Source: Bacillota bacterium (GTDB taxonomy: Bacteria; Bacillota; Dethiobacteria; Dethiobacterales; Dethiobacteraceae). Taken from it: a stretch of DNA of 64,000 bases. The DNA lies in contig QLUR01000012.1 of the NCBI GenBank assembly GCA_018725565.1, positions 1 through 64,000 of the forward strand, in the 5' to 3' direction. Shown piece by piece: positions 45,903 to 53,613 of this stretch. Both the position numbers and the translations under genes were made by a program. Each line of letters begins with the position of its first letter. The stretch's first letter is position 1. The notes under the pieces are model-generated. The model worked only from the letters and a program-made list of their open reading frames with translations, was not told where the DNA came from and ran no database searches.

Positions 45903-46997
45903 TCAGCGCGGTACGTCAACAGCTTCCATGTAGGGATACCATTTAGCTTCCCATGCCCTCTGGGACTGCAATACTGTAGCGGTGAAAGGATCTTCAGCGG
46001 CTTTCTTATCTAAGAACTCACGGGCCCATTGCAGCATTGTTTCTACAGATTCCTCTTCCATTCTTACCAGTACATTGCCGTTCGCCTTGAAGGCTTCCAA
46101 CGCTTGTATATTTAGATAGTCATGGTGCCTCCACACCCGGTACAGTTCCAGCTCGGCAGCATTTCTCAGTATCATCCTCAGGTCTTCCGGCAGGGCTTCA
46201 TATGACTCTCTATTGATGGTGAAGTCCAGCAAGTTGCCTGGCTGGTGTATCCCGGGGAAATGAAAGTATTTGGCTACCGTATGGAAACCAAGGGTCTTGT
46301 CGAAGGCTGGAGTGGAGAATTCAGCTGAATCGAGCACGCCTCTCTCCAAAGCGGGGAGCAATTCACCGGCTGGCAAGAAAGCAACAGAAAAACCTTGCTC
46401 TGCCAGGATCTCTCCCATGAAGGGCATCATTCTCATCTTTAACCCTTCCATGTCTTTTAGGTTCCGTATGGGCTTATTCGACCACTGGAATATTTCCATG
46501 GGGGCAACCCCCGCGTGCATTGCCACTACATTGTATCCATGCTTATCATACATTTCCTGGTGCAGTTCGGCGCCCCCGCCGTACTTAATCCACATAATAT
46601 AATCCTGCGGTTCAAAACCGCCGGGCAGAGCGTTGAAAAGCGGTGCTGCAGGAATCAGAGGTAACCACAGGCCCGAATAAGAGTAATTGGCGTCAAGGAC
46701 ACCCTCGTGGGCCGCCTTAAGCCCGTCAGTAACCGGCACTATGGCCCCGGCCGGATGCACCTCAAACACCAGGCGTCCACCACTCATCTGCTTGACAGTC
46801 TCAGCGAAGCGCAAAAGATCGTCGTGAAACAGCATGCCTGCCGGCACAAAACCTTGCACCGCCCAAACTATTGGCTCAACTTTTGGCTGTTCCGGGGCTC
46901 CCGGAACAGCTGCTGGCGGCCGTTGCGGACAGCCGGCGGCCACCAAGACGATGGCCGTCAGCAACACCAGCGCAATTAGTAACATTCTCTTTTTCAC
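45903..46997 (-). CDS. dctP: TRAP transporter substrate-binding lipoprotein (DctP)
   Basis: A 364-residue binding protein with a lipoprotein signal (lipobox LVAAGC, Cys23) and a Pro-rich linker. The conserved ligand region includes NLKDMEGLKMRMMP, where the Arg normally pairs with the substrate carboxylate. It is the first gene of the minus-strand cluster, so the imported compound is presumably the pathway substrate, a carboxylic acid by family habit. Confidence 0.93.
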   Translation of the reverse strand: MKKRMLLIALVLLTAIVLVAAGCPQRPPAAVPGAPEQPKVEPIVWAVQGFVPAGMLFHDDLLRFAETVKQMSGGRLVFEVHPAGAIVPVTDGLKAAHEGVLDANYSYSGLWLPLIPAAPLFNALPGGFEPQDYIMWIKYGGGAELHQEMYDKHGYNVVAMHAGVAPMEIFQWSNKPIRNLKDMEGLKMRMMPFMGEILAEQGFSVAFLPAGELLPALERGVLDSAEFSTPAFDKTLGFHTVAKYFHFPGIHQPGNLLDFTINRESYEALPEDLRMILRNAAELELYRVWRHHDYLNIQALEAFKANGNVLVRMEEESVETMLQWAREFLDKKAAEDPFTATVLQSQRAWEAKWYPYMEAVDVPR

Positions 46998-47222
46998 CAG
47001 ACTACCTCCTCAAATTTGTTGTACTTTCTCGGAAACCTGCAAGCGGGCCTCCACTCCACGCCGCTTTTATGGCAAAACCACCATCACGCTGCTTTAAATA
47101 AGGGCTGGTATCTGAGAGTCTGCTTTCCTAAGCTTTTTCTTTAATCCCCTCTCTGCATCTAACTAACCTACCCGATCCATTAATACACTTTGCTCCTTCA
47201 CCCCCCCTCGAAATATTTTTTA

Positions 47223-47258
47223 ATTCTATAATTCATGGAGCTTTACCGGAGCTTTACC
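47223..47258 (-). promoter_or_regulatory. Candidate activator site and promoter of the TRAP/BKACE operon
   Basis: Two perfect head-to-tail copies of an 11-mer (GGTAAAGCTCC on the minus strand; 47248-47258 and 47237-47247) lie directly upstream of TAGAAT (47228-47223), covering the -35 region, which has no consensus hexamer. This is the arrangement expected for activator-dependent transcription. The regulator gene starts 281 nt away on the other strand. The remaining gap 46998-47538 has no gene. Confidence 0.5.
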
Positions 47259-47538
47259 TTGTTGGCTTTAATTAATGAGAGGAGTTCAATAGGGTAGTAT
47301 CAACTTCTGCATGGTGTCAACAAACTATTCTAAATGAACAATATCACTAGTTAGTGTATATCTGTCGAATTTTGTTTGCTATATTTTTATAATATAAAAA
47401 TCAAAGATGATTTTGATATTAATTTATATTGTTTCTACAAGGAATACTTATATCTGCTTGCGAATACTTAACCAGATACTACCGGGCCATAATGTCGAAA
47501 ACTTGACGACTTAGCAGTAATTTTTGGGGGCGAGAAGA

Positions 47539-49824
47539 ATGGCACGTAATACCTTGAGTCAAAGCAGCAATGATTATGGCAACATTGTCAACGCATTGTA
47601 TGATTTGTGGGCTTTGACTGTGGGAAACAGGCTTACGCTGCAGACGTTGGTTGAAAAGATAAAAGATTTTTATAATGCCCGGCAAGCCGCTATTGTTATC
47701 TGGGACCAGGCTAACGAAAGCTTTATGCAGATAGGACAACTTAGTAACAGAATAGAACTACAGGAAGCCTTACACAATACCGGTACTAATAACTCCAGGG
47801 TAATCGCCGGAAACTGTTATCTGTTTTCTTTATCTTCTCAGTTTACCAAGCATAAATCAGCATTTCTTATCCTCGAACTTTATCATGAATTATCTCCGCA
47901 GGAAATTATATGCACTGAAAAATTTGCTCAACATGTAGCCCTGTTAGTCGATAAAATTGATGAATCCAGCATGATATTCAATCAGGTAAAAAGTCTGTAC
48001 ACAATTATAGAAATTGATAATGTAATTTCTCTGGATGAGAACTTTGAAAGCAACCTCGGCAATATTATAGAGAAAATAAAAACCGCCTTTAATGCTGAAA
48101 AAGGCGGTGTTATGCTATACAACAAAAGCGATGAAACACTGATTCTGCAAAAACCGGGATTTGGCGCTGATCAGAATGCTGTTGAGGCTTATAAGGTTTC
48201 GCTGAAGGAAGCTAGCAACGCAGCCAACGTCTTCAACACAGATATCCCGTTGATTTCTAATAAATGCCTGGGAGATAACAGGATTTTACAAAAGTATGTG
48301 GCCCTGTTCAATGCTGAAAACCTGATAACAGTCCCGCTGAAAACGCCGGAGAAAACAATCGGTATCCTTCATCTAGCCAACAAACGTGAGGGTTTGTGGA
48401 CTGACAATGACCTGAACCTATTGCAAATGATGGCAATCTACCTTGGCAGCGCAATTGAAAGAGCCAACCTGCTTGACCAATTAAACCAAAATCACAGGGA
48501 AATAAAGGAACTCTATAACAATGAAAACAAAATGGTTGAAGAACTGTGCAGGCAAAAGGTACTTATTGACAAGCAGTACTCAACTCTGGAATGGATACTG
48601 TCAATACAAAACCAGCTTATGCAATCGCTTCTTAACAATGGCGGGATCCGGGAAATAACCGAGATTCTCTCCAAACGGGTATGTAAGAGCGTAATTATCA
48701 CCGACAGCCATTCACAAGTAGTGGAAATGTCCCTGGTTTGCGGTGAGCACAACTTTGTAGTCGAAAATTGCATCAAAGGTAAAAAAATCAATACGAATAA
48801 GACTGTCACGATAAATTTCGGCAACAAGAAACTGTTTATTACGTCTTTTTTAGTAAACTTCAACAGTTACAACATGAGCAATTTTTCCATTCTCACCCTC
48901 GCGGAAAAATACCTGGAAGCTCACGAAATTAACGTAATCAGGCAGGCCTCCGTTATTTTTGCCCTGGAAGCAATACGCCAGCAGAACATCATAGAAACTG
49001 AAAAAAGAATTAAGGCAGACTTTCTTGAAGATTTGTTGTTCAGCAGCAATTTAAGCAACAAGAACGTGTTAGCGAGGGCCGCCTATTTGAATCATAATTT
49101 TAATTCGCCTAATATCTTACTGATATTGGATATTGATAATTTTTCGCAGATGATAGAAAAAGAACAGTTACAGGAAGACGTTATTTTCGCTACAAAAAAA
49201 AGGTTGGCACTGATGGCTGAAAACCGACTGAAAACCTATTTTCCCGGTAATAACTTTCTGATAGCTGAAAAAAGCGATACTGTGCTGATACTGTTAAACC
49301 ATTGGAGCGAAAACTTTATTGAAGACCTTGATAAATTTGCGTCAGAAATCAGAGATGAGGTGGCATGCTTATTAAAGCCGCTGACAGTATCCGTAGGAGT
49401 CAGCAACCTCTGTCACAAAATCAACGACTTCAGAGAAAACTACCTTGCTACAAAGAAAGCCCTGGAGGTCAACACCTGCCTTGGCAAAACAAATTGTACC
49501 GTTTTCCAAAGCCAGCTCGGCATCAATGACTTATATTACGATTTATTTAATCAGCAAAAGTTTCGCCTCTTTTCACTTGATTTCTTAGGTCCGTTAATAA
49601 AATATGACAGAAAAAGAAAGACGACCTTATTGCAAACCATTGAAATATACCTGAAGCAGCTGAATTATCATCAAACTGCCTCCGAGATGTACTGTCACGT
49701 TAATACAATCAGGTACAGAATCAAAAAAGCCGAGGAATTACTGAAAGTAAACTTTGATTTCGAGGAAGACCGTTCTAAAGTCAGCTTGGCACTGAACATC
49801 CAAAAATTTACGAAGAACAACTGA
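47539..49824 (+). CDS. GAF-domain PucR/CdaR-type transcriptional regulator
   Basis: About 761 residues. Two GAF-like domains (about 25-165 and 170-320; the second has AEKGGVMLYNKSDETL and GILHLANKREG), a coiled coil near 320-370, a CdaR GGDEF-like region (about 510-650, LLILDIDNFSQMI) and a C-terminal PucR helix-turn-helix (LLQTIEIYLKQLNYHQTA, VNTIRYRIKKAEELL). ATG 47539 follows GGGGGCGAGAAG. It is divergent from dctP and probably activates the cluster in response to a small ligand. The gene is clearly more AT-rich than the core genes. Confidence 0.85.
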   Translation: MARNTLSQSSNDYGNIVNALYDLWALTVGNRLTLQTLVEKIKDFYNARQAAIVIWDQANESFMQIGQLSNRIELQEALHNTGTNNSRVIAGNCYLFSLSSQFTKHKSAFLILELYHELSPQEIICTEKFAQHVALLVDKIDESSMIFNQVKSLYTIIEIDNVISLDENFESNLGNIIEKIKTAFNAEKGGVMLYNKSDETLILQKPGFGADQNAVEAYKVSLKEASNAANVFNTDIPLISNKCLGDNRILQKYVALFNAENLITVPLKTPEKTIGILHLANKREGLWTDNDLNLLQMMAIYLGSAIERANLLDQLNQNHREIKELYNNENKMVEELCRQKVLIDKQYSTLEWILSIQNQLMQSLLNNGGIREITEILSKRVCKSVIITDSHSQVVEMSLVCGEHNFVVENCIKGKKINTNKTVTINFGNKKLFITSFLVNFNSYNMSNFSILTLAEKYLEAHEINVIRQASVIFALEAIRQQNIIETEKRIKADFLEDLLFSSNLSNKNVLARAAYLNHNFNSPNILLILDIDNFSQMIEKEQLQEDVIFATKKRLALMAENRLKTYFPGNNFLIAEKSDTVLILLNHWSENFIEDLDKFASEIRDEVACLLKPLTVSVGVSNLCHKINDFRENYLATKKALEVNTCLGKTNCTVFQSQLGINDLYYDLFNQQKFRLFSLDFLGPLIKYDRKRKTTLLQTIEIYLKQLNYHQTASEMYCHVNTIRYRIKKAEELLKVNFDFEEDRSKVSLALNIQKFTKNN

Positions 49825-49865
49825 CGAACACTTTTGCGCTTAGGTTAACACATGTACCCATAAGG

Positions 49866-49897
49866 CAAAAAGCACCGCGTCAAAGATGCGATGCTTT
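49866..49897 (-). terminator. Terminator of rnpB
   Basis: On the minus strand AAAGCATCGC (49897-49888) pairs with GCGGTGCTTT (49878-49869), with one G-U pair, and ends in TTTTTGCC. It directly follows the RNase P RNA. Confidence 0.7.
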
Positions 49898-49904
49898 AAG
49901 GGAC

Positions 49905-50351
49905 AATACAGAGCGGGCCTGTAAGCCGAGTTCTGTTCCCCTTGCGGGGCGGCAGCCATCTGTCTTGGATGGCAGTTACCTGCCACCTCCAGCGACCTAA
50001 CCCGGGAGATCGGCGGGCCACGTCAACTCTCCCCTATTCGGTCTTGCTCCGGGTGGGGTTTACCTAGCCAGCCAGTCACCTGGCTGCTGGTGCGCTCTTA
50101 CCGCACCGTTGCACCCTTACCAAACCAGAGATCAGATATCAGAAGTCAGTGCGCCGGATTGTTTGGAACTCAGCTCGTCAGATATTATATGGTCCGACCC
50201 CTGATATCCGACCTCTGGTTGGCGGTATCTTTCTGTGGCACTTTCCTTAAGGTTTCCCTCACTGGGCGTTACCCAGCACCCTGCCCTGCGGAGCTCGGAC
50301 TTTCCTCGAAGGTTCAAAAAACCTCCGCGGCTGCCCGGCCTGCTCTGTATT
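49905..50351 (-). ncRNA. rnpB: RNase P RNA, type A, with enlarged P12-like arm
   Basis: The conserved 5' core GAGGAAAGTCCGAGCTCC, the AGTGAGGGAAACCTTAAGG and CCACAGAAAGATACCGCC segments, GGGTGCAACGGTGCGGTAAGAG, and the 3' end ACAGAACTCGGCTTACAGG are all present on the minus strand. The ends pair as a long P1 (AATACAGAGC with GCTCTGTATT). The arm at 50123-50220 is longer than usual, with 20-bp complementary flanks. A consensus promoter lies upstream. Confidence 0.95.
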
Positions 50352-50367
50352 ATATCTCAGGAACAGT

Positions 50368-50396
50368 ATTGTAGCACGCTTGCCTGCGCTTGTCAA
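50368..50396 (-). promoter_or_regulatory. rnpB promoter
   Basis: On the minus strand TTGACA (50396-50391), exactly 17 nt, TACAAT (50373-50368); the start would fall about 10 nt before the P1 helix. Confidence 0.85.
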
Positions 50397-50433
50397 AAGC
50401 AATTTCTGGAAGATAATATCTTCCTGCTTCATC

Positions 50434-52290
50434 TCACATCACCTTCACGCTGGTGTTTGGCGCCAGCAGCTTGAAGATTTCGCCGACATTGATTTTGTCG
50501 GGGCTATTGGCAAAACTGCTGTCGCGAAATACGGCGCGCAGCGGCCGGCGCCTGGCGATTTCCTTGACCACCGCGTCGCTGATGTGTTTATCGAAGCAGG
50601 CGATGAGGTCGCCGTCATTGTAGGTATGTACCGTGACGCCGCCTATTTTTTCATGTGTATGCGGCATGGAGAGAAGCAGGCCCCACTCCAGCAGACAAGC
50701 ATAGAGCAGGTCCAGATCGGTGCGGTCGTCTTTGATGTTGGATTCAAGCTCAAACAGCTTTTCCTGCGAATATTCGCCCGCCGTGTAATACACGTCACGC
50801 ATGTTGCTGGAATCCAGCTTGAGGACGCGGAAGCCGGTGTCAAGGTCGTTAATGCCCTCTTTGCCTGCATTGTCCGCCTTAATCTTTTCACCGGCGCGGC
50901 AAATACGCTCCCTGCCGATTTCGGCAATATTTTTGTAGCCCGCTTTGAAGGCTTCGCTGCCTGGGGGACAAGGCTCCTGCAGCTGTACCATGATAAATTT
51001 CCGCTTTCCGCCGTCCACGGCATTCAGCTGCATAACTGCGTGAGCGGTGGTGGCGGAGCCGGAAAAGAAGTCCAGGATGACTTCATCGTTTTCAAACCCC
51101 GCCATTTGGATAAATCTAGATAGAAGTTCGGGTGACTTTGGATAGTCAAATACTGCAAAACCAAAGAGATTTTTAATCACCTCTGTCCCATTCCCGATGT
51201 CATCTATCCATGTGTTGAATTTTTTTGCGGCTTCTTCACCTTCAATCGGTGCATAAACCTTCTCGTAGGCCACCCATTGTCCATTGCTATAGGAGAATTC
51301 GATATTGCCCTGCCGCAATTCTCTCTCCATTCTTGATTTTGCCCACCGCCAACACCCCTCTTCAGCAGAAGACAACATGGGGAAAAGCAGTGTGCCATCA
51401 GGAGCGGGTATTGAATAGAACAGGTTAGGTCTATCAATCCGGCGACTATTTGAACCCCATTTTCTAGCCAACTGAGTCTTATAACAGCGTCTTTTAGCTT
51501 CATCATATTTAGGATAGTTTCCGTCCGCAATCACCTCTTCTCCGGCTATAAATTTGCTGACATTTTTTGCATAACACAGAATATACTCATGAATTACAGC
51601 GTAATGTTTGCTATCTTGCCTGCCGCCTCTTCCTTTCCAATTGATTATCGATACGAAGTTTCTCTCCCCAAAGACTTCATCACATATTTTTTTTAGCTGT
51701 GCTACTTCCCCATCATTAATACTAGCAAAAATAACTCCATCATTCCCCAACAAATTCCGCGCCAGCACCAGCCTGGTATACATCATGCTGCACCAGTCCG
51801 AGTGAAACCGTCCTCTGTTTTTGGTATTACGGAACAGGCGGTCGCAGTTCTCGTCATGCACGCCTGTTTCCTCGTCATATTCGTCTTTGTTCCGCGTGAA
51901 GTTATCGCGGAAAATAAAATCGTTTCCCGTGTTATATGGCGGATCTATATAGATCATTTTAACCTTGCCCAGATAGCTTTCCTGCAACAGCTTAAGCACA
52001 TCGAGGTTATCGCCCTCAATGTAGAGGTTTTCAGTAAAGTCCCAGTTTTTGCTCTCCTCCCTGCAGGGGCGCAGCGTCTTGCGGATAGGTCTGCCGGCCT
52101 CGGCAATGGCGGCACGTTTACCTACCCAGGTAAATTCATAGGCTTCGTCCCCATATACCTCTTCGCCCAGCAGTAAGCGCAACAGGTCAAAATTCACTTT
52201 TCCCTCAGTAACAACACCGGGAAACAGCGCAGCGATTTTTTCAATGTTCGCAGTGGTCATGCCTTTCGATTCAAAACGCATTCTCTTCAA
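50434..52290 (-). CDS. Type III-like site-specific DNA methyltransferase (Mod)
   Basis: A 618-residue DNA adenine methyltransferase. DPPYNTGND (motif IV, about 117) precedes the SAM-binding motif DFFSGSATTAHAV (about 405), the beta-class order of type III Mod proteins. TTG 52290 follows GGAGG at 10 nt. The Res subunit that normally follows mod is absent; rnpB begins 38 nt beyond the rnpB promoter. It therefore appears to be an orphan methyltransferase that could mark the genome or alter expression, or a remnant. Confidence 0.88.
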   Translation of the reverse strand: MKRMRFESKGMTTANIEKIAALFPGVVTEGKVNFDLLRLLLGEEVYGDEAYEFTWVGKRAAIAEAGRPIRKTLRPCREESKNWDFTENLYIEGDNLDVLKLLQESYLGKVKMIYIDPPYNTGNDFIFRDNFTRNKDEYDEETGVHDENCDRLFRNTKNRGRFHSDWCSMMYTRLVLARNLLGNDGVIFASINDGEVAQLKKICDEVFGERNFVSIINWKGRGGRQDSKHYAVIHEYILCYAKNVSKFIAGEEVIADGNYPKYDEAKRRCYKTQLARKWGSNSRRIDRPNLFYSIPAPDGTLLFPMLSSAEEGCWRWAKSRMERELRQGNIEFSYSNGQWVAYEKVYAPIEGEEAAKKFNTWIDDIGNGTEVIKNLFGFAVFDYPKSPELLSRFIQMAGFENDEVILDFFSGSATTAHAVMQLNAVDGGKRKFIMVQLQEPCPPGSEAFKAGYKNIAEIGRERICRAGEKIKADNAGKEGINDLDTGFRVLKLDSSNMRDVYYTAGEYSQEKLFELESNIKDDRTDLDLLYACLLEWGLLLSMPHTHEKIGGVTVHTYNDGDLIACFDKHISDAVVKEIARRRPLRAVFRDSSFANSPDKINVGEIFKLLAPNTSVKVM

Positions 52291-52371
52291 ATCGAAATAA
52301 CCTCCAATTCCTTATCTTATCTTTCTTTCATGTCCCCGCCACCACTGCCTTTATTCCGCCATGCCCATTAT

Positions 52372-52451
52372 TACTGGACTTTCAGCACAAAACAAAACCA
52401 CCCACCGACACAATCCTTTGTATCAATAGATGGCAGATTTTTCGTGGAGAT
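52372..52451. repeat. 80-bp direct repeat, distal copy
   Basis: Identical at 78 of 80 positions to 58999-59078. The differences are at 52377 and 52443. The last bases correspond to the 3' end of tRNA-Ala, but with CGA in place of the CCA tail. It marks the left edge of a 6.6-kb segment. Confidence 0.9.
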
Positions 52452-52472
52452 ACTGCAACAGCAGCGTTTGTC

Positions 52473-53510
52473 CTATCCCTCAAGCCAAACGGTCACAGCC
52501 CGCGCGTAACTGGCGGCGCTGTGCATCCTGGCCAAATCGGTCAGCAGGGCATTTATCTCGCCGTACAGCGCCGCCGCCTCCGCGCCCTCAGTCCCTTTAA
52601 CCCTGGCGGCCAGCTGCCGGTATTGTTCCAGCTTTTGTTCGTATTCGTCACTGATATCTTCCGCTGCATGCCGTTCGTCAAGGACCAGTCCCAGTCTCAG
52701 CGCCTCGTTGACAAACAAATCGGCCTGCAGACAGGGCACCTCGTAGCGGTACACCTTGATCAAGCGCCCGTCTGCCGCCAGCGAGACACTGGCCACCGCC
52801 GGCGTTAACCCACGCCTCCCGGCGGCTTCCGCCAGCAGCTGTACAGCCTGCGGCAGGTCTGTCACGGCTATTTTCAAAAGTGAGCCTTCCGTCACGCGCC
52901 GTTTCGGCATAAAAACTTCCGGACCCGGTATAATGGCCGGAGGCAGCGAGGCGGTCATGAACCGCTTCTCCGCAGCAACCGGCTCCTGCCTTGTCGCGGG
53001 AGCTGCCGGACCGCGCGGGGCGGCCGGACGGGGCGGCAGGACTCGTGCCGCAGCCGCTTTCTTTGGCGGTGCGGCGAGGACAGGCTGTTCAGCCTGCGCG
53101 GACAATAAGTCCGGCGGGGGCGATGTTATTATCTGGTTAGCAGCAGGCCCGGTAACGGCAGGTGGTGTCGTTTGACCGTTTCCGCTCAGGTAACGTCCAA
53201 GCAGCAGGCTATTCATGCCCAGCAAAAAGATGAATGAAGCGGCGACCGCAAACTTTCTGATAAAGGCGGGGCGGTGGCTGGGCCGCGGCTCTGCCTGCAG
53301 CCGGTCCATCACCCGAAAAGCAAACCCTGCGGGAGCGGTTACGGTGGCGCGGCTTTCACGCAAGGCAGCCACTAAGGATTCCAGCTCTTTTGTTTCCCGG
53401 GCGCAGGTCCGGCACTCGTCCAAGTGCCTCTGCAAAAGTGCGGCTTGACCGGAGCGAAGTTCCCCGTCCAGCCGAGTAGAGTAAAGGTTGTTTGCTGTCT
53501 TGCAGTTCAC
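52473..53510 (-). CDS. Anti-sigma-factor-like membrane protein with zf-HC2 domain
   Basis: A 345-residue protein. The N-terminal zinc finger of anti-sigma type includes HLDECRTC (about 29-36), one membrane segment is near 88-106, and a Pro/Ala-rich linker leads to an extracytoplasmic domain with helical, Glu-rich C-terminus. An ECF sigma gene would normally sit directly upstream, but the upstream neighbour is the secreted stalk-domain protein. Its partner sigma factor is therefore elsewhere or lost. Confidence 0.72.
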   Translation of the reverse strand: MNCKTANNLYSTRLDGELRSGQAALLQRHLDECRTCARETKELESLVAALRESRATVTAPAGFAFRVMDRLQAEPRPSHRPAFIRKFAVAASFIFLLGMNSLLLGRYLSGNGQTTPPAVTGPAANQIITSPPPDLLSAQAEQPVLAAPPKKAAAARVLPPRPAAPRGPAAPATRQEPVAAEKRFMTASLPPAIIPGPEVFMPKRRVTEGSLLKIAVTDLPQAVQLLAEAAGRRGLTPAVASVSLAADGRLIKVYRYEVPCLQADLFVNEALRLGLVLDERHAAEDISDEYEQKLEQYRQLAARVKGTEGAEAAALYGEINALLTDLARMHSAASYARAVTVWLEG

Positions 53511-53546
53511 TTGACGCGCCTCCTTCCTGCTTTGTGTCCGATTTTA

Positions 53547-53584
53547 TGTTGCTCCCAATCCCCTCGAGGGGATTGGGAGCAACA
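53547..53584. repeat. 38-nt perfect palindrome
   Basis: Arms 53547-53565 and 53566-53584 are exactly complementary over 19 bp with no spacer (centre CTCGAG). It lies 29 nt past the stop of the stalk-domain gene and before the anti-sigma-like gene, the same kind of place as the palindrome after dctP. No T tract follows, so read-through is expected. Confidence 0.85.
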
Positions 53585-53613
53585 GCTTCGTTTGTTAAAC
53601 TAGACTGGGTGTT

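Noticed and set aside
46998-47538. Possible sigma-54 promoter upstream of dctP
   Set aside because: No GG-N10-GC type -24/-12 element was seen and the regulator lacks an AAA+ sigma-54 domain.
37169-49824. Assignment of the cluster as a carnitine pathway
   Set aside because: BKACE, a dehydrogenase and a thioesterase would fit, but the transporter is of TRAP type, the dehydrogenases lack the HPFNP motif I associate with carnitine dehydrogenase, and a Kal-like lyase would have no role.
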